The notes beneath the pieces were generated by a model. That model ran no database searches, had not been told where the DNA came from, and saw only the letters and a list, made by a program, of their open reading frames with translations. Made by a program: the position numbers and the translations under genes. From the NCBI GenBank assembly GCA_035516155.1, contig DATJAP010000017.1:1-64000 (forward strand): 64,000 nt of DNA, read 5' to 3'. The DNA is from JAJYKN01 sp035516155. Lineage in GTDB: Bacteria > Nitrospirota > UBA9217. Each line of letters opens with the position of its first letter. The first letter of the stretch is position 1. Shown here piece by piece: positions 9,348 through 18,575 of the stretch.

Positions 9348-11492
9348 TTACTCGCTTTCGAGCGAGAAATCGATTCTCTTCCGGATCGTATCCACGCGGT
9401 CGACGCATACCCTGACAGTATCGCCGATTCGGTAGACGCATTTTTTCCGTTCACCGCGAAGGCAATGCAACTTCTCAATGTAGTGGTAGTAGTCACCAGT
9501 CAACGCCGAGACATGGACCAATCCCTCTACGAAGAGATCGCGCAACTGTACGAAAAAACCGAATTGAGCCACGCCGGTAATGATGCCTTCGTACACCTCG
9601 CCCAGCTTGTCCTCCATGAATCGGAGTTTCAGCATAGTGATCACGTCGCGTTCGGCTTCCATGGCCTTGCGTTCGCGCTGCGAACAGTGCGCCGCGGCTT
9701 CGGGCAGCATCGCGCCAAGTCGATCGGCATATCTCTCATCCTTCAGCATGCCTTTCATGTCCGCCTTCAGAATCCGGTGCACGATGAGATCCGGGTAGCG
9801 TCGAATCGGGGAGGTGAAGTGGGTGTAGGTTTCGGATGCAAGGCCGAAGTGGCCGGCGTTCTCGGAGGAATAGCGTGCTTGTTTCATCGTGCGCAGCAGC
9901 ACGGTGTTGATCAGTGTTTCTTCAGGGGTGCCTTTGGCCCGGGCTAGCGCTTTCTGGAGATGGATCGGCTTGATTTTCTTGCCCGCGGGAAGCAAAATGC
10001 CGAGTGTGGCGAGGAATTCCACGAGGTCCGCCATCTTGTCCTCGTCTGGATCTTCATGGATGCGGTAGATGAAAGGTGTTTCCCTCTTCTCGATATGGGT
10101 TGCTACAGTTTCGTTCGCGGCGAGCATGAATTCCTCGATGATCTGATGAGCCATGTTGCGTTCCGCTTGGATGATGTCGGTCATCCGGCCCTGGAGGTCG
10201 AGGACGATTTCCGGCTCGGGCAAGTCGAAGTCGATACTTCCCCGCTTCGCCCGCTTGGCGCGCAGGATTTCCATCAGTTCCGCCATAAGCTCGAACTCTC
10301 GAATCAAGCTGGCGTACCGCGTCCTCTGCGCCGAATTACGGTCCACAAGAATTTCACGAACCGCAGTGTAAGTCATCCGCTCGTTACTGTTAATGACGCT
10401 TTCGTAAATATCGTACCGCAAAACGGCACCGACTGGCGATATGTCCATCTCGCAAGTGAGTGTCATCCTATCGACGTTGGGGTTCAGACTGCATATGCCG
10501 TTCGAGAGCTGTATGGGGAGCATAGGAATGACTCGATCGGGCAGGTACACGCTCGTTCCCCGCTGATATGCCTCTTCGTCGAGCAGCGTGCCTTCTTTGA
10601 CATATTGAGCCACGTCGGCGATATGGACATGGAGCCGGTAGCCTGTCTTGATCTTTTCGATCGAGACGGCATCGTCGAAGTCGCGCGCTTTTTCGCCATC
10701 GATGGTCACTGTAGGCAAGGCCCTCAGATCGCGTCGACCCCGGCGCATAATGGGTGACACCTGCTGGGGAATCGCTTCCGCTTCACGCAGTGCGGCAGGG
10801 GAGAACAGGACGGGAAGCTCATATTGTTCGATGATCAGTTCGGAATCGATGCCCGGCTGGCCGGGTTTGCCAATTATTTTGATAATTTTGCCTTCAGGCG
10901 GCCTGCCATGCAGAGGATAGGCTGTGATCTCGGCGGAGACTATGTCACCTGGCTGTGCCTCCCCAGAATGCTCTCTGCTGACGACCAGGTCATGGGTCAA
11001 TTTTGCATCAAAGGGCATAACGTAGCCGTATACTCCGGTTTTCGTGCCGGGGACATCGTACATTCCAACGACCCTTTTGCGCGAACGCTCAAGAATGCGG
11101 ATGATCACGCCTTCCCTTTTTCCGGAGATTTTCTTTTTGCCTGTCGGCGGTGTTACCCGCGCTATGACTGTATCGCCATCCATGGCATCGATCCGGCTTT
11201 GCGCGGAGATGTAAATGTCGGTCTTGCCTTTCTTTCCCGGCATGACGAACCCGTAGCCCTGGGGATGGGCCTGGAACACTCCAGTTTCGAGGTCCATCTT
11301 CTCGGGTAAACCGTACCGGTTTCCGCGGGTCTTGATGATTTCGCCGCTCACCACAAGTTCCTTCAGAACCTGCTTGAGTTCGCGCCGGTCATCCGCCGTG
11401 AGTCTGAGGTGGCGCATGATCTCGCGCACTAGCATCGGCTTACCGAGTCGGATTTTGATAAGGTCGGTGATTTGTTTGTGGGTGTAGTTCAT
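9348..11492 (-). CDS. rnr: ribonuclease R (RNB-domain 3'-5' exoribonuclease)
   Basis: A 714-residue enzyme that degrades structured RNA. In order: an N-terminal winged-helix/RNase B OB region, two cold-shock domains, the RNB catalytic domain with TIDGEKARDFDDAVSIEK (the Asp cluster binding Mg2+) and HIADVAQYV, and one C-terminal S1 domain. The long basic tail of the E. coli enzyme is missing; the protein ends eight residues after KRIDF. The start at 11492 (MNYTHKQITDLI) is chosen over an in-frame codon at 11519 because the HTH domain begins there. It lies 42 nt downstream of the thioesterase gene, so they are probably one operon. Confidence 0.95.
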   Translation of the reverse strand: MNYTHKQITDLIKIRLGKPMLVREIMRHLRLTADDRRELKQVLKELVVSGEIIKTRGNRYGLPEKMDLETGVFQAHPQGYGFVMPGKKGKTDIYISAQSRIDAMDGDTVIARVTPPTGKKKISGKREGVIIRILERSRKRVVGMYDVPGTKTGVYGYVMPFDAKLTHDLVVSREHSGEAQPGDIVSAEITAYPLHGRPPEGKIIKIIGKPGQPGIDSELIIEQYELPVLFSPAALREAEAIPQQVSPIMRRGRRDLRALPTVTIDGEKARDFDDAVSIEKIKTGYRLHVHIADVAQYVKEGTLLDEEAYQRGTSVYLPDRVIPMLPIQLSNGICSLNPNVDRMTLTCEMDISPVGAVLRYDIYESVINSNERMTYTAVREILVDRNSAQRTRYASLIREFELMAELMEILRAKRAKRGSIDFDLPEPEIVLDLQGRMTDIIQAERNMAHQIIEEFMLAANETVATHIEKRETPFIYRIHEDPDEDKMADLVEFLATLGILLPAGKKIKPIHLQKALARAKGTPEETLINTVLLRTMKQARYSSENAGHFGLASETYTHFTSPIRRYPDLIVHRILKADMKGMLKDERYADRLGAMLPEAAAHCSQRERKAMEAERDVITMLKLRFMEDKLGEVYEGIITGVAQFGFFVQLRDLFVEGLVHVSALTGDYYHYIEKLHCLRGERKKCVYRIGDTVRVCVDRVDTIRKRIDFSLESE

Positions 11493-11534
11493 AATTATAG
11501 TTCGGAGTTTGTAGCTCAAGTGGACTTTTTTTTA

Positions 11535-11969
11535 TTATTCCGGACTCCGGACCCTCGTTACCGGACCGATTCTCAACAGTTTACCTTTCGCTTTCGCGAT
11601 GACGACCGGACCGCGTTCTATTCTTGCTTCGGCGAGGATCAGCTTTTTTGTTTCCTGGGTGATCATTCCCGTGATGAAGAGCTCTATTCCCGGGGTGGCA
11701 GGCGCTTTAAAGGTAACAATGATCTCGGCGGTTACAGCAGGAATCCCGAGGTTGAAGGCTAGCTTGACCATGGCTTCATCGAGAAGGGAGGAGAGGATGC
11801 CGCCGTGGACGATTCCTTCGTAGCCCTGATGAATGTCCGAGGGTGTAAACACAGCGCTTATGCTGCGTGCTTCCGCGTTGATCACAAAATCGACGGCAAG
11901 ACCCCCAGGATTTTTTTTGCCGCACACATAACATCGCTCGTTGTCTCGTAGTTGATTCATAGGCGGCAC
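11535..11969 (-). CDS. PaaI-like hotdog-fold thioesterase
   Basis: A 144-residue 4HBT-family protein. The core motif HGGILSSLLDEAM, containing the catalytic acid, lies near residues 55-67, and the opening CYVCGKKNPGGL is common in this subgroup. Such enzymes hydrolyse acyl-CoA thioesters in the cytoplasm. The substrate cannot be read from sequence. An alternative ATG three codons in would give MNQLRDN. It lies upstream of rnr on the same strand, with a 42-nt gap. Confidence 0.82.
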   Translation of the reverse strand: MPPMNQLRDNERCYVCGKKNPGGLAVDFVINAEARSISAVFTPSDIHQGYEGIVHGGILSSLLDEAMVKLAFNLGIPAVTAEIIVTFKAPATPGIELFITGMITQETKKLILAEARIERGPVVIAKAKGKLLRIGPVTRVRSPE

Positions 11970-12044
11970 GGGAAACGAATCAAGCAGCCGGTTTTCTTGC
12001 CGGAGTACCGGATTCTCCGTATATCTTCCGCACCGGCGTCCTGC

Positions 12045-12073
12045 TTGTATCTCCCGCTGCTTGCAAGTATAAT
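12045..12073 (+). promoter_or_regulatory. sigma-70-type promoter of glnE, apparently leaderless
   Basis: TTGTAT at 12045-12050 and TATAAT at 12068-12073 are separated by 17 nt. Transcription should start around 12079-12081, and glnE's ATG is at 12081. No Shine-Dalgarno sequence can be seen before the ATG (the preceding bases are AT-rich). The sequence predicts a leaderless or near-leaderless mRNA. Confidence 0.6.
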
Positions 12074-12080
12074 ATAAAAA

Positions 12081-15000
12081 ATGACTTTTGACAATCAGAT
12101 AAGAACTTCCAGAGAGCAGCTACGTAAACTTGGCATTGAGAATGATGCGCAGGCTATAAAGAACCTTGAGCTTCTCTCCGCAAAGCTCGGCGTCGAGGGA
12201 TATGACGCCCTTGCGCCGGTTTTTTTCGCGAGTTTGTCCAAAGCCGCCGATCCCGACATGGCCCTCAATAACCTGGAACGTTTTGTGGATAGTCTCAGCG
12301 ACGTTGGGCTCTTTGTTTCGTGTTGCCGTGCGAGACGTGACGTTCTCTGGCAGTTTGTCATAATTTTCGGCGCAAGCCGCTTCTTTTCAACCTATCTTAT
12401 GGCAAACGCCGATAACGTTCTGGTGCTGTTCTCAGATCCCGACTATATTAACTATCCCGTCGGCAAGGCGATACTATCGCAGCGACTTGCGGGGATGATC
12501 GACGAGGGGGGAGAAACCAAGGCTTTCTTCCGGTCACTTCGCCTTTTTAGAAAACAGGAGATGCTCAAGATCGGCCTGCGCGACCTGCTCGAAAAGGCTG
12601 ATCTTCAGGAGACGATAACGGACCTCTCAGATCTTGCCGAGGTGAGCCTCCAGGCGGCATTCGAAAGGGCCAATCGGGAGCTTCTCATGCGATACGGTAA
12701 GCCTATGGTTGAAATTCCGGGGGACATGCCGGAAGCAGCGGGCTTTGCGGTCATTGCCATGGGAAAACTCGGCGGACGAGAGCTCAATTTCAGCTCCGAC
12801 GTGGATCTCATGTACGTTTATACCGCTGACGGTGAGACCGAAGGAATCAGATCTCCCGACGGGACGGTTTCGAACCGGATCACGAATCACCAGTACTTCA
12901 TCAAGCTGGCGGAAAAAATAAATGCAGCCATCGGTGAGAAGACGGAGGATGGATTCGTGTTCCGCGTGGACCTTCGTCTGCGTCCCGAGGGACAGCGAGG
13001 CCCGCTAGCCCAAAGCCTGGGCGGATATGAAATATACTATGAATCATGGGGAAAGGCTTGGGAACGATCGGCGCTTATTAAAGCGAGGCCGGTCGCGGGA
13101 GACGAGAGAACCGGTAGAGAATTCATAGAGCGGATCACCCCCTTTGTTTACCGAAAATATCTGGACTACGGTGCTATCGCCGAAATACGCGACATGAAAC
13201 AAAAGATTAACAGGGATGTGGAACAGAAGGGGAAGACCTACAAGGACGTCAAGCTCGGGTATGGCGGCATTAGGGAGATCGAATTCGTCATCCAGGCACT
13301 GCAGCTTATTTATGGCGGCCGAGACCGGTCCCTGCGGGAGAAGCCGGCGCTCAGAGCCCTCCATGCGCTTTCGCAAAAAGGGCTGATAACCTATCAGGAA
13401 CAAGAGTATCTGTCAAAGGCATATGTTTTTCTGCGCACCATAGAGCACCGCATCCAGATTCTCGACGATCTCCAGACGCAGACAATGCCGTCTGATGCAC
13501 AGAGTCTGAGATCGCTTGCGCGCCGTTCGGGATACCTTGAAGCCGGCAGGGAAACGGAGCTGCTGTTGAGGGACTATTCAGAGCATACCCAGAGGGTCCG
13601 GCGCATCTACGATGATCTGTTCGCCTTCACCGGTGAAGAGACGGCGGGAGGCGTTGTTGCCGGCGACTTCGGTCTATTGCTCGATCCCGACAGGACTGAG
13701 CAGGAAGCGCTAGCACTGTTTGAAAAGTACGGATTCCTCGATCCTGGAAAGGCATATCGCAACCTGATGCTGCTTCGGGAAGGCCCGGCGTTTGTGCACC
13801 AGACACCCCGGAGCCTTAAACTGTTTCAGGAAATTTTCCCGCAGCTGTTTGCGGCAATTGTCTCTTCCACCGACCCTGACATGGCGCTCAATCATCTGGA
13901 GTCGTTTCTTGCCGCGCAGGGGTCATGGGAAACATTTCAGTCCCTTATCAATATCGATGCCTCGGCGATAAAGGTGCTCGTCGCTGTTTTTGCCAGCAGC
14001 GAATACCTGTCGCGGCTGCTGGTGAGCCGGCCCCTCTATCTCCAGAACATGCTGGAGTCCCACAAATTTTCCGGTGTCGGGACCATCAAGAGCTATATGG
14101 AGGGACTCAATGAGATGCTGGGTCACGAAAGGGGATTGCCGGAGAAACTAGACGCCCTCCGAAGATTCAAACACCTTGAAGAAATCAGGATTGGCATGGC
14201 AGACCTTCTGTCAGGGCTGAAGCTTACGGCCGTGTTGCATGAGTTGTCCAAACTGGCCGAGGCCTGTCTTGGTGCGGCGCTTAGACTGGCGGCTGCTGAA
14301 ACCGGACGGCTGTATGGCATCAGCATCTCTGTCGGAGGACTTGCCGTCATCGGTGTGGGAAAACTCGGTGGGAGAGAATTGACTTACGGATCAGACCTCG
14401 ATGTGCTCTTTGTATATTCCAATGATCGTGCAGGAGTTCCCCCTGCTGGTCTTTCCACGTTTGAGTACTACAGCAAAATGGCGGAGAAGATGATCGCTTA
14501 TCTATCAACCATAACGCGTGAAGGTTTCGTCTTTCGCATGGATGCGAGATTGCGCCCTTCGGGTACCAAGGGCCCGCTTGTACAAAGCATCGAGGCCTTT
14601 AAATACCATTATACTTCCCAGGCTGAGACTTGGGAACTGCAGACCATGATGCGCGCGCGGTTCGTCGCAGGTGACCGTGCGGTAGGCGCAGCATTCTGCT
14701 CAGCGATACAGGAGCTGATCTATCGTGAAGCTGACAGGCCTGCTCTTGCCCGCGATATCCTCGCGATGCGCAGGAGGATGGAAGAGAAACTTGGAAGGCA
14801 AAGCGACTCTTATTACAATATAAAGCAGGGAGCGGGCGGAATAGTGGACATCGAGTTCCTGGTGCAGTTTTTCCAGCTTCTTCATGGGAGGCGTCATCGA
14901 AGAGTCCGAATTCCAGGAACATACGACGCGCTGTGGGCACTAAAGAAAGAAAAGCTGCTTTCCGATGAAGAACACTCAGTTCTGCGACGAGCCTATTTGT

Positions 15001-15206
15001 TCCTGCTTCAATTGGAGAGCAGGATGCGGATTATCTCAAATGAGGCGACGAACAGGTTGAGCAAAAATCCAGAGGAACTCCGACTGCTCGCGCGTCGCAT
15101 GGGGTATGCTGACGGAAAATTATCTGCAGGGCAGCAGCTTCTTAATGATTACGAAATCTTCACCAAACAGATAAGAACCATCTTTAATAATGTGCTTAAA
15201 GAATGA
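12081..15206 (+). CDS. glnE: glutamine synthetase adenylyltransferase/deadenylase GlnE
   Basis: A 1041-residue bifunctional enzyme that adenylylates and deadenylylates glutamine synthetase in response to PII and glutamine. It has two homologous halves, each with a nucleotidyltransferase core and a helical GlnD/UR-UTase-like domain. The first core has GKLGGRELNFSSDVDLMYVY near residues 228-247 and the second has GKLGGRELTYGSDLDVLFVY near 760-779. Both keep the DxD metal ligands, so both activities should be present. Length is typical or slightly long for the family. GlnD, its partner in the nitrogen cascade, is at the far end of the window. Confidence 0.96.
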   Translation: MTFDNQIRTSREQLRKLGIENDAQAIKNLELLSAKLGVEGYDALAPVFFASLSKAADPDMALNNLERFVDSLSDVGLFVSCCRARRDVLWQFVIIFGASRFFSTYLMANADNVLVLFSDPDYINYPVGKAILSQRLAGMIDEGGETKAFFRSLRLFRKQEMLKIGLRDLLEKADLQETITDLSDLAEVSLQAAFERANRELLMRYGKPMVEIPGDMPEAAGFAVIAMGKLGGRELNFSSDVDLMYVYTADGETEGIRSPDGTVSNRITNHQYFIKLAEKINAAIGEKTEDGFVFRVDLRLRPEGQRGPLAQSLGGYEIYYESWGKAWERSALIKARPVAGDERTGREFIERITPFVYRKYLDYGAIAEIRDMKQKINRDVEQKGKTYKDVKLGYGGIREIEFVIQALQLIYGGRDRSLREKPALRALHALSQKGLITYQEQEYLSKAYVFLRTIEHRIQILDDLQTQTMPSDAQSLRSLARRSGYLEAGRETELLLRDYSEHTQRVRRIYDDLFAFTGEETAGGVVAGDFGLLLDPDRTEQEALALFEKYGFLDPGKAYRNLMLLREGPAFVHQTPRSLKLFQEIFPQLFAAIVSSTDPDMALNHLESFLAAQGSWETFQSLINIDASAIKVLVAVFASSEYLSRLLVSRPLYLQNMLESHKFSGVGTIKSYMEGLNEMLGHERGLPEKLDALRRFKHLEEIRIGMADLLSGLKLTAVLHELSKLAEACLGAALRLAAAETGRLYGISISVGGLAVIGVGKLGGRELTYGSDLDVLFVYSNDRAGVPPAGLSTFEYYSKMAEKMIAYLSTITREGFVFRMDARLRPSGTKGPLVQSIEAFKYHYTSQAETWELQTMMRARFVAGDRAVGAAFCSAIQELIYREADRPALARDILAMRRRMEEKLGRQSDSYYNIKQGAGGIVDIEFLVQFFQLLHGRRHRRVRIPGTYDALWALKKEKLLSDEEHSVLRRAYLFLLQLESRMRIISNEATNRLSKNPEELRLLARRMGYADGKLSAGQQLLNDYEIFTKQIRTIFNNVLKE

Positions 15207-15370
15207 TGCAAAAAGCTCACCCCCGCAGCGTATACTCTAGCCTGCAGGAGTCCGAGGCAAGGAGCTGTTTGTCGTCGGGATCATTGGTGGCGTTCGTTGG
15301 GTTCGCCGTTGCTCTGCTTGTTTCCGGTGAAGCCTTTACCGGCCCGGTGTTTCAGGGTGAGGCAAAATAA
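15203..15370 (+). CDS. 55-codon ORF overlapping the glnE stop; possible small membrane protein
   Basis: An ATG at 15203 overlaps the TGA of glnE (ATGA arrangement), and a second in-frame ATG follows at once. The product would have a polar N-terminal third (MMQKAHPRSVYSSLQESE), a hydrophobic segment SLVAFVGFAVALLVS near residues 27-41 and a short polar tail. The overlap and the single predicted helix suggest translational coupling and a small inner-membrane or exported peptide. No family is recognised, and it could instead be the remains of a longer exported protein. Confidence 0.35.
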   Translation: MMQKAHPRSVYSSLQESEARSCLSSGSLVAFVGFAVALLVSGEAFTGPVFQGEAK

Positions 15371-15396
15371 GCGCCATCCCGAGATGCGGTGCTGCC

Positions 15397-15413
15397 GCGA
15401 TCGCCCCGATCGC
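15397..15413. repeat. 7-bp inverted repeat upstream of the Ehr promoter
   Basis: GCGATCG, CCC, CGATCGC is a perfect 7-bp inverted repeat with a 3-nt loop. No T-run follows, so it is not a standard terminator. It lies in the roughly 200-bp gap between the small ORF and the first Ehr gene and could be a regulatory site. Confidence 0.35.
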
Positions 15414-15482
15414 CGGAAATTCCTGCAAATCAAAAAAGCCCTCTGATTATCTGGATTAGCGGACTTTTATTCGAGTTTTTTC

Positions 15483-15510
15483 TTGACAAAAAAGCGTAAT
15501 AGAATATACT
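15483..15510 (+). promoter_or_regulatory. promoter of the first Ehr operon
   Basis: A perfect -35 TTGACA at 15483-15488 and a -10 TATACT at 15505-15510 with 16-nt spacing. Transcription would start near 15517, about 50 nt before the first Ehr gene at 15570. No comparable promoter is obvious inside the downstream cluster. Confidence 0.65.
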
Positions 15511-15522
15511 ACGGCGTCGTAG
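15509..15522. promoter_or_regulatory. operator-like palindrome over the predicted Ehr start site
   Basis: CTACG-GCGT-CGTAG is an inverted repeat with 5-bp arms. It overlaps the end of the -10 element and the expected transcription start. This position is typical of a repressor operator. The cognate regulator is not identifiable here. Confidence 0.45.
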
Positions 15523-15569
15523 CACGGTTTTGAAAACCCGATTTTTGACAGAGCGAGAAATTTTTTAAG

Positions 15570-17561
15570 ATGGAAACGGAACAACTTCTTTTTTTTTGTA
15601 TTGTATTGTTTGCTGTGGGAGCCCTCAGTGCACTTGTCCCGGTCAAGACTTTCAGATTCATACCTTATCTTTTCTCACTCGCTGGTTCGCTCACCTTCCT
15701 TTTTCTAGGACTGATTCTCACTGGAATTACGCCGGTATCCTACCAGGCTTTGTCCTCATCATCGATATTCGAATTTTCCCTTCGAGGAGACGCACTAGCT
15801 GGTTTTTTCATTATTACCATCTCCCTGGTCGCATCGGCGGTTTCCGTGTATTCCATTGGCTTCACGCGCAACTCGGTTTACGCGAGTCTTTCCGGTTTTT
15901 TTATAAATGTTCTGATATTGAGCCTGTATGCAGTCGTGCTGTCCGCGAACCTCTTCACTTTCCTGATCTCCTGGGAAACGATGGCGATTGCATCCTATTT
16001 TCTCGTAACACTCGACCGGAGCGAGGAAGCGTCACGCGCGGGCCTCTTCTACGCCGTCATGACCCATATCGGCACAGCATTTATCATTGCGCTTTTCTTT
16101 ATACTCTACCGGGCCACCAACAGAATGGATTTTGAAGGAATGAAGGCTGGTATTACTGCCATGCCGACAGCGGTCAAGACGATTATCTTTATTTTCGCTC
16201 TTATCGGTTTTGGAACGAAGGCGGGCATCGTTCCACTTCACACCTGGATTCCCCGCGCATACACGGTCGTGCCTCCTCACGTTGCCGCATTGATGTCCGG
16301 CCTCATGGTCAAAATGGGCATTTATGGCTTCCTCCGGATATCCTTTGATGTCCTGGGCCAGGGTCCCGAGTGGTGGGGAATCACAGTCATCTCCGTCGGT
16401 GCGGTTTCGGCGTTACTGGGGATCCTCTATGGCATCATCGAAAACGATCTGAAACGCTTTCTGGCTTACTCCAGCGTTGAAAATGTCGGTATTATCCTGC
16501 TTGGCATTGGTGCCTCCATGATGTTCAAGAGTAACGGACTCGCGGCATTATCATCCCTTGCTCTGACTGCAGCGCTTTTTCATGTGCTGAATCATGCGCT
16601 TTTCAAAGGCGTCCTTTTTCTTGGCGCTGGATCGATCATCCACAGCTCGGGCACGGGAAATATGGAGCACATGGGCGGACTGCTAAAGCGCATGCCCGTG
16701 ACCGGGTTGTTTTTCCTAAGTGGTGCACTCTCCATCTGTGCGCTTCCGCCGTTCAACGGATTTGTGAGTGAATGGCTGACCTACCAGGCACTTCTGCTCG
16801 GATATCAATCTCCTTCTATAACGGCCAAAATCGTGTCACCGCTCGGAGGAGCCGCTCTTGCTCTCACCGGCGCTATTGCGGCGGCAGGGTTTGTGAAGGC
16901 TTTCGGTATTACCCTTCTCGGTGCGCCGCGAAGTGATAAGTCGCGGGATGCAGAGGAAGTTTCGTTTTCTATGTTGGCCGGCATGGCGATTCTTGCAGTT
17001 CCCTGTCTTGTGTTCGGCCTTATCCCCGGCCCGGCGTTATCGCTTCTGATGCCCGCGGTGTATCTTCTGACAGGTGCGTCAACCACGCTGGAGCACCACG
17101 GTGTGTTAGGTATCGGCCAGACATCGGCTGCACTGTCACCAATAGGCATGCTTGTTACCATGATCGTCATGATGATCGCGGTCCTGGTGTTCATCAGAAT
17201 AAGGGGTGGGAAAAGAAAGATTGTTTACGCCGATTCATGGGATTGCGGCATATCGGGGCTCACACCGCGGATGCAGTACACGGCCACAGCCTTTACCAAA
17301 CCTATCCGGATCATTTACAAGCGTATTTACCTCCCGAGCCGTGACATAAAAGTACAATATTTTCTAAAACCCTTCTTCGTCAAATCCATACGCTACGGAG
17401 GCGAGATTACGCCTTTCTTTGAACGTTATGTTTACGAACCAGCTACCCGGTTCATTCAAGCCGTTGCCAGCAAGGCCAAGCTCCTGCAGTCGGGCAGTCT
17501 GAATTTGTATCTTGCATATATACTAATAACCCTGATTTTGCTTTTGATTTTTGCAACCTAA
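15570..17561 (+). CDS. Ehr-1 membrane subunit, NuoL/HyfB-like antiporter-type protein
   Basis: A 663-residue protein with many transmembrane helices. It carries the signatures of complex I/Mrp antiporter subunits: SWETMAIASYFLV (conserved Glu), GTKAGIVPLHTWIPRAYTVV (conserved Lys, His), LKRFLAYSSVENVGII, and HVLNHALFKGVLFLGAGSI. The C-terminal segment YADSWDCGISGLTPRMQYTA is the typical HyfB/HycC ending. It should form part of the proton- or sodium-translocating membrane arm. It is the first gene of the first six-gene Ehr operon. The second operon has a closely similar 680-residue copy at 22982. Confidence 0.9.
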   Translation: METEQLLFFCIVLFAVGALSALVPVKTFRFIPYLFSLAGSLTFLFLGLILTGITPVSYQALSSSSIFEFSLRGDALAGFFIITISLVASAVSVYSIGFTRNSVYASLSGFFINVLILSLYAVVLSANLFTFLISWETMAIASYFLVTLDRSEEASRAGLFYAVMTHIGTAFIIALFFILYRATNRMDFEGMKAGITAMPTAVKTIIFIFALIGFGTKAGIVPLHTWIPRAYTVVPPHVAALMSGLMVKMGIYGFLRISFDVLGQGPEWWGITVISVGAVSALLGILYGIIENDLKRFLAYSSVENVGIILLGIGASMMFKSNGLAALSSLALTAALFHVLNHALFKGVLFLGAGSIIHSSGTGNMEHMGGLLKRMPVTGLFFLSGALSICALPPFNGFVSEWLTYQALLLGYQSPSITAKIVSPLGGAALALTGAIAAAGFVKAFGITLLGAPRSDKSRDAEEVSFSMLAGMAILAVPCLVFGLIPGPALSLLMPAVYLLTGASTTLEHHGVLGIGQTSAALSPIGMLVTMIVMMIAVLVFIRIRGGKRKIVYADSWDCGISGLTPRMQYTATAFTKPIRIIYKRIYLPSRDIKVQYFLKPFFVKSIRYGGEITPFFERYVYEPATRFIQAVASKAKLLQSGSLNLYLAYILITLILLLIFAT

Positions 17562-17578
17562 AAACAGGGTTAAGGAGC

Positions 17579-18532
17579 ATGAGTTTCTGGAAGGCGTCAA
17601 TTGAGCGCGATACCATGGGATATCTCCAATTTCTCATAATAATTCTGTTCTCGCCGCTGGTGAATGGAATGATCAAGAAACTGAAGACGAACATGCAGGG
17701 CCGTGTCGGCCCCGGCGTGCTGCAGCCCTACTATGACCTCCTTCGGCTCCTGAAGAAGGATATGGTCGTCTCTACAACCACATCCTGGCTTTTCAAAGCC
17801 ACGCCGTACATTGTGTTTACGGCGACTGCTACGGCCGCCGTCATTGTCCCGGTTCTGTCAACGGAATCGCCCTACAGCATGATGGGAGACGTTATCACTC
17901 TGATCTATCTGCTCGCGCTGGGCCGGTTTTTCATGGCCCTTGGGGGACTCGATGCTGGCACGGGTTTCGGGGGCGAGGGGAGCAGCAGGGAAATGACGGT
18001 CGCCATTCTGGTGGAGCCCATGATGATGCTTGCGCTCTTTACCGCCGCTATATCGGCCGGCTCCACGAACATTGTGCTTATCGCCACGGTCCATCCCGCA
18101 GCTTTTTCACCGTCGCACTTGCTCGCGCTAACCGCTTTTATCGTGGCGATCGTTGCAGAGACGGGCAGGGTGCCGGTTGATAACCCCGACACCCATCTCG
18201 AACTCACCATGATTCACGAAGGCATGATTCTTGAATATTCCGGACGGTATCTGGCGCTCATGGAGTGGGCGCATTACATGAAACAGATGATACTGTTTAC
18301 ACTCGCAATCGATATTTTCTTTCCGCTGGGAATTGCACAATCCGGGAATCCAGCGACGCTCGCTGCGGCCGTCGCGGTTTATGCTGCGAAAGTAACCGGG
18401 ATGACGCTCTTGATGGCGCTTGTTGAGTCATCACGGGCAAAAATGCGGTTCTTTCAGCTGCCGTCTCTCCTGGGCGGAGCGTTTGTTCTTGCGTTTTTGT
18501 CGCTCGTAACGCATATCATGATGGGGAAGTAA
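17579..18532 (+). CDS. Ehr-1 membrane subunit, NuoH/HyfC-like
   Basis: A 317-residue hydrophobic protein of the NuoH/HycD/HyfC family, the membrane subunit that joins the peripheral redox arm to the antiporter subunits. Diagnostic stretches are NMQGRVGPGVLQPYYDLLRL near residue 38 and ETGRVPVDNPDTHLELTMIH near 195. The start is uncertain: AAGGAG directly precedes the ATG at 17579 with almost no spacing, and the homologous region really begins near the ATG at 17615. It follows the NuoL-like gene by 17 nt. Confidence 0.88.
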   Translation: MSFWKASIERDTMGYLQFLIIILFSPLVNGMIKKLKTNMQGRVGPGVLQPYYDLLRLLKKDMVVSTTTSWLFKATPYIVFTATATAAVIVPVLSTESPYSMMGDVITLIYLLALGRFFMALGGLDAGTGFGGEGSSREMTVAILVEPMMMLALFTAAISAGSTNIVLIATVHPAAFSPSHLLALTAFIVAIVAETGRVPVDNPDTHLELTMIHEGMILEYSGRYLALMEWAHYMKQMILFTLAIDIFFPLGIAQSGNPATLAAAVAVYAAKVTGMTLLMALVESSRAKMRFFQLPSLLGGAFVLAFLSLVTHIMMGK

Positions 18533-18575
18533 CGTCGTGCAATGCACGACGATTAAACAATTGGAACGGTGAGCC

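Noticed and set aside
9188..9415. Possible small gene after the phosphoesterase
   Set aside because: The frame runs into rnr on the other strand, there is no good ribosome site and the composition is unlike a protein. It holds only a short direct repeat (TTATTCGA twice).
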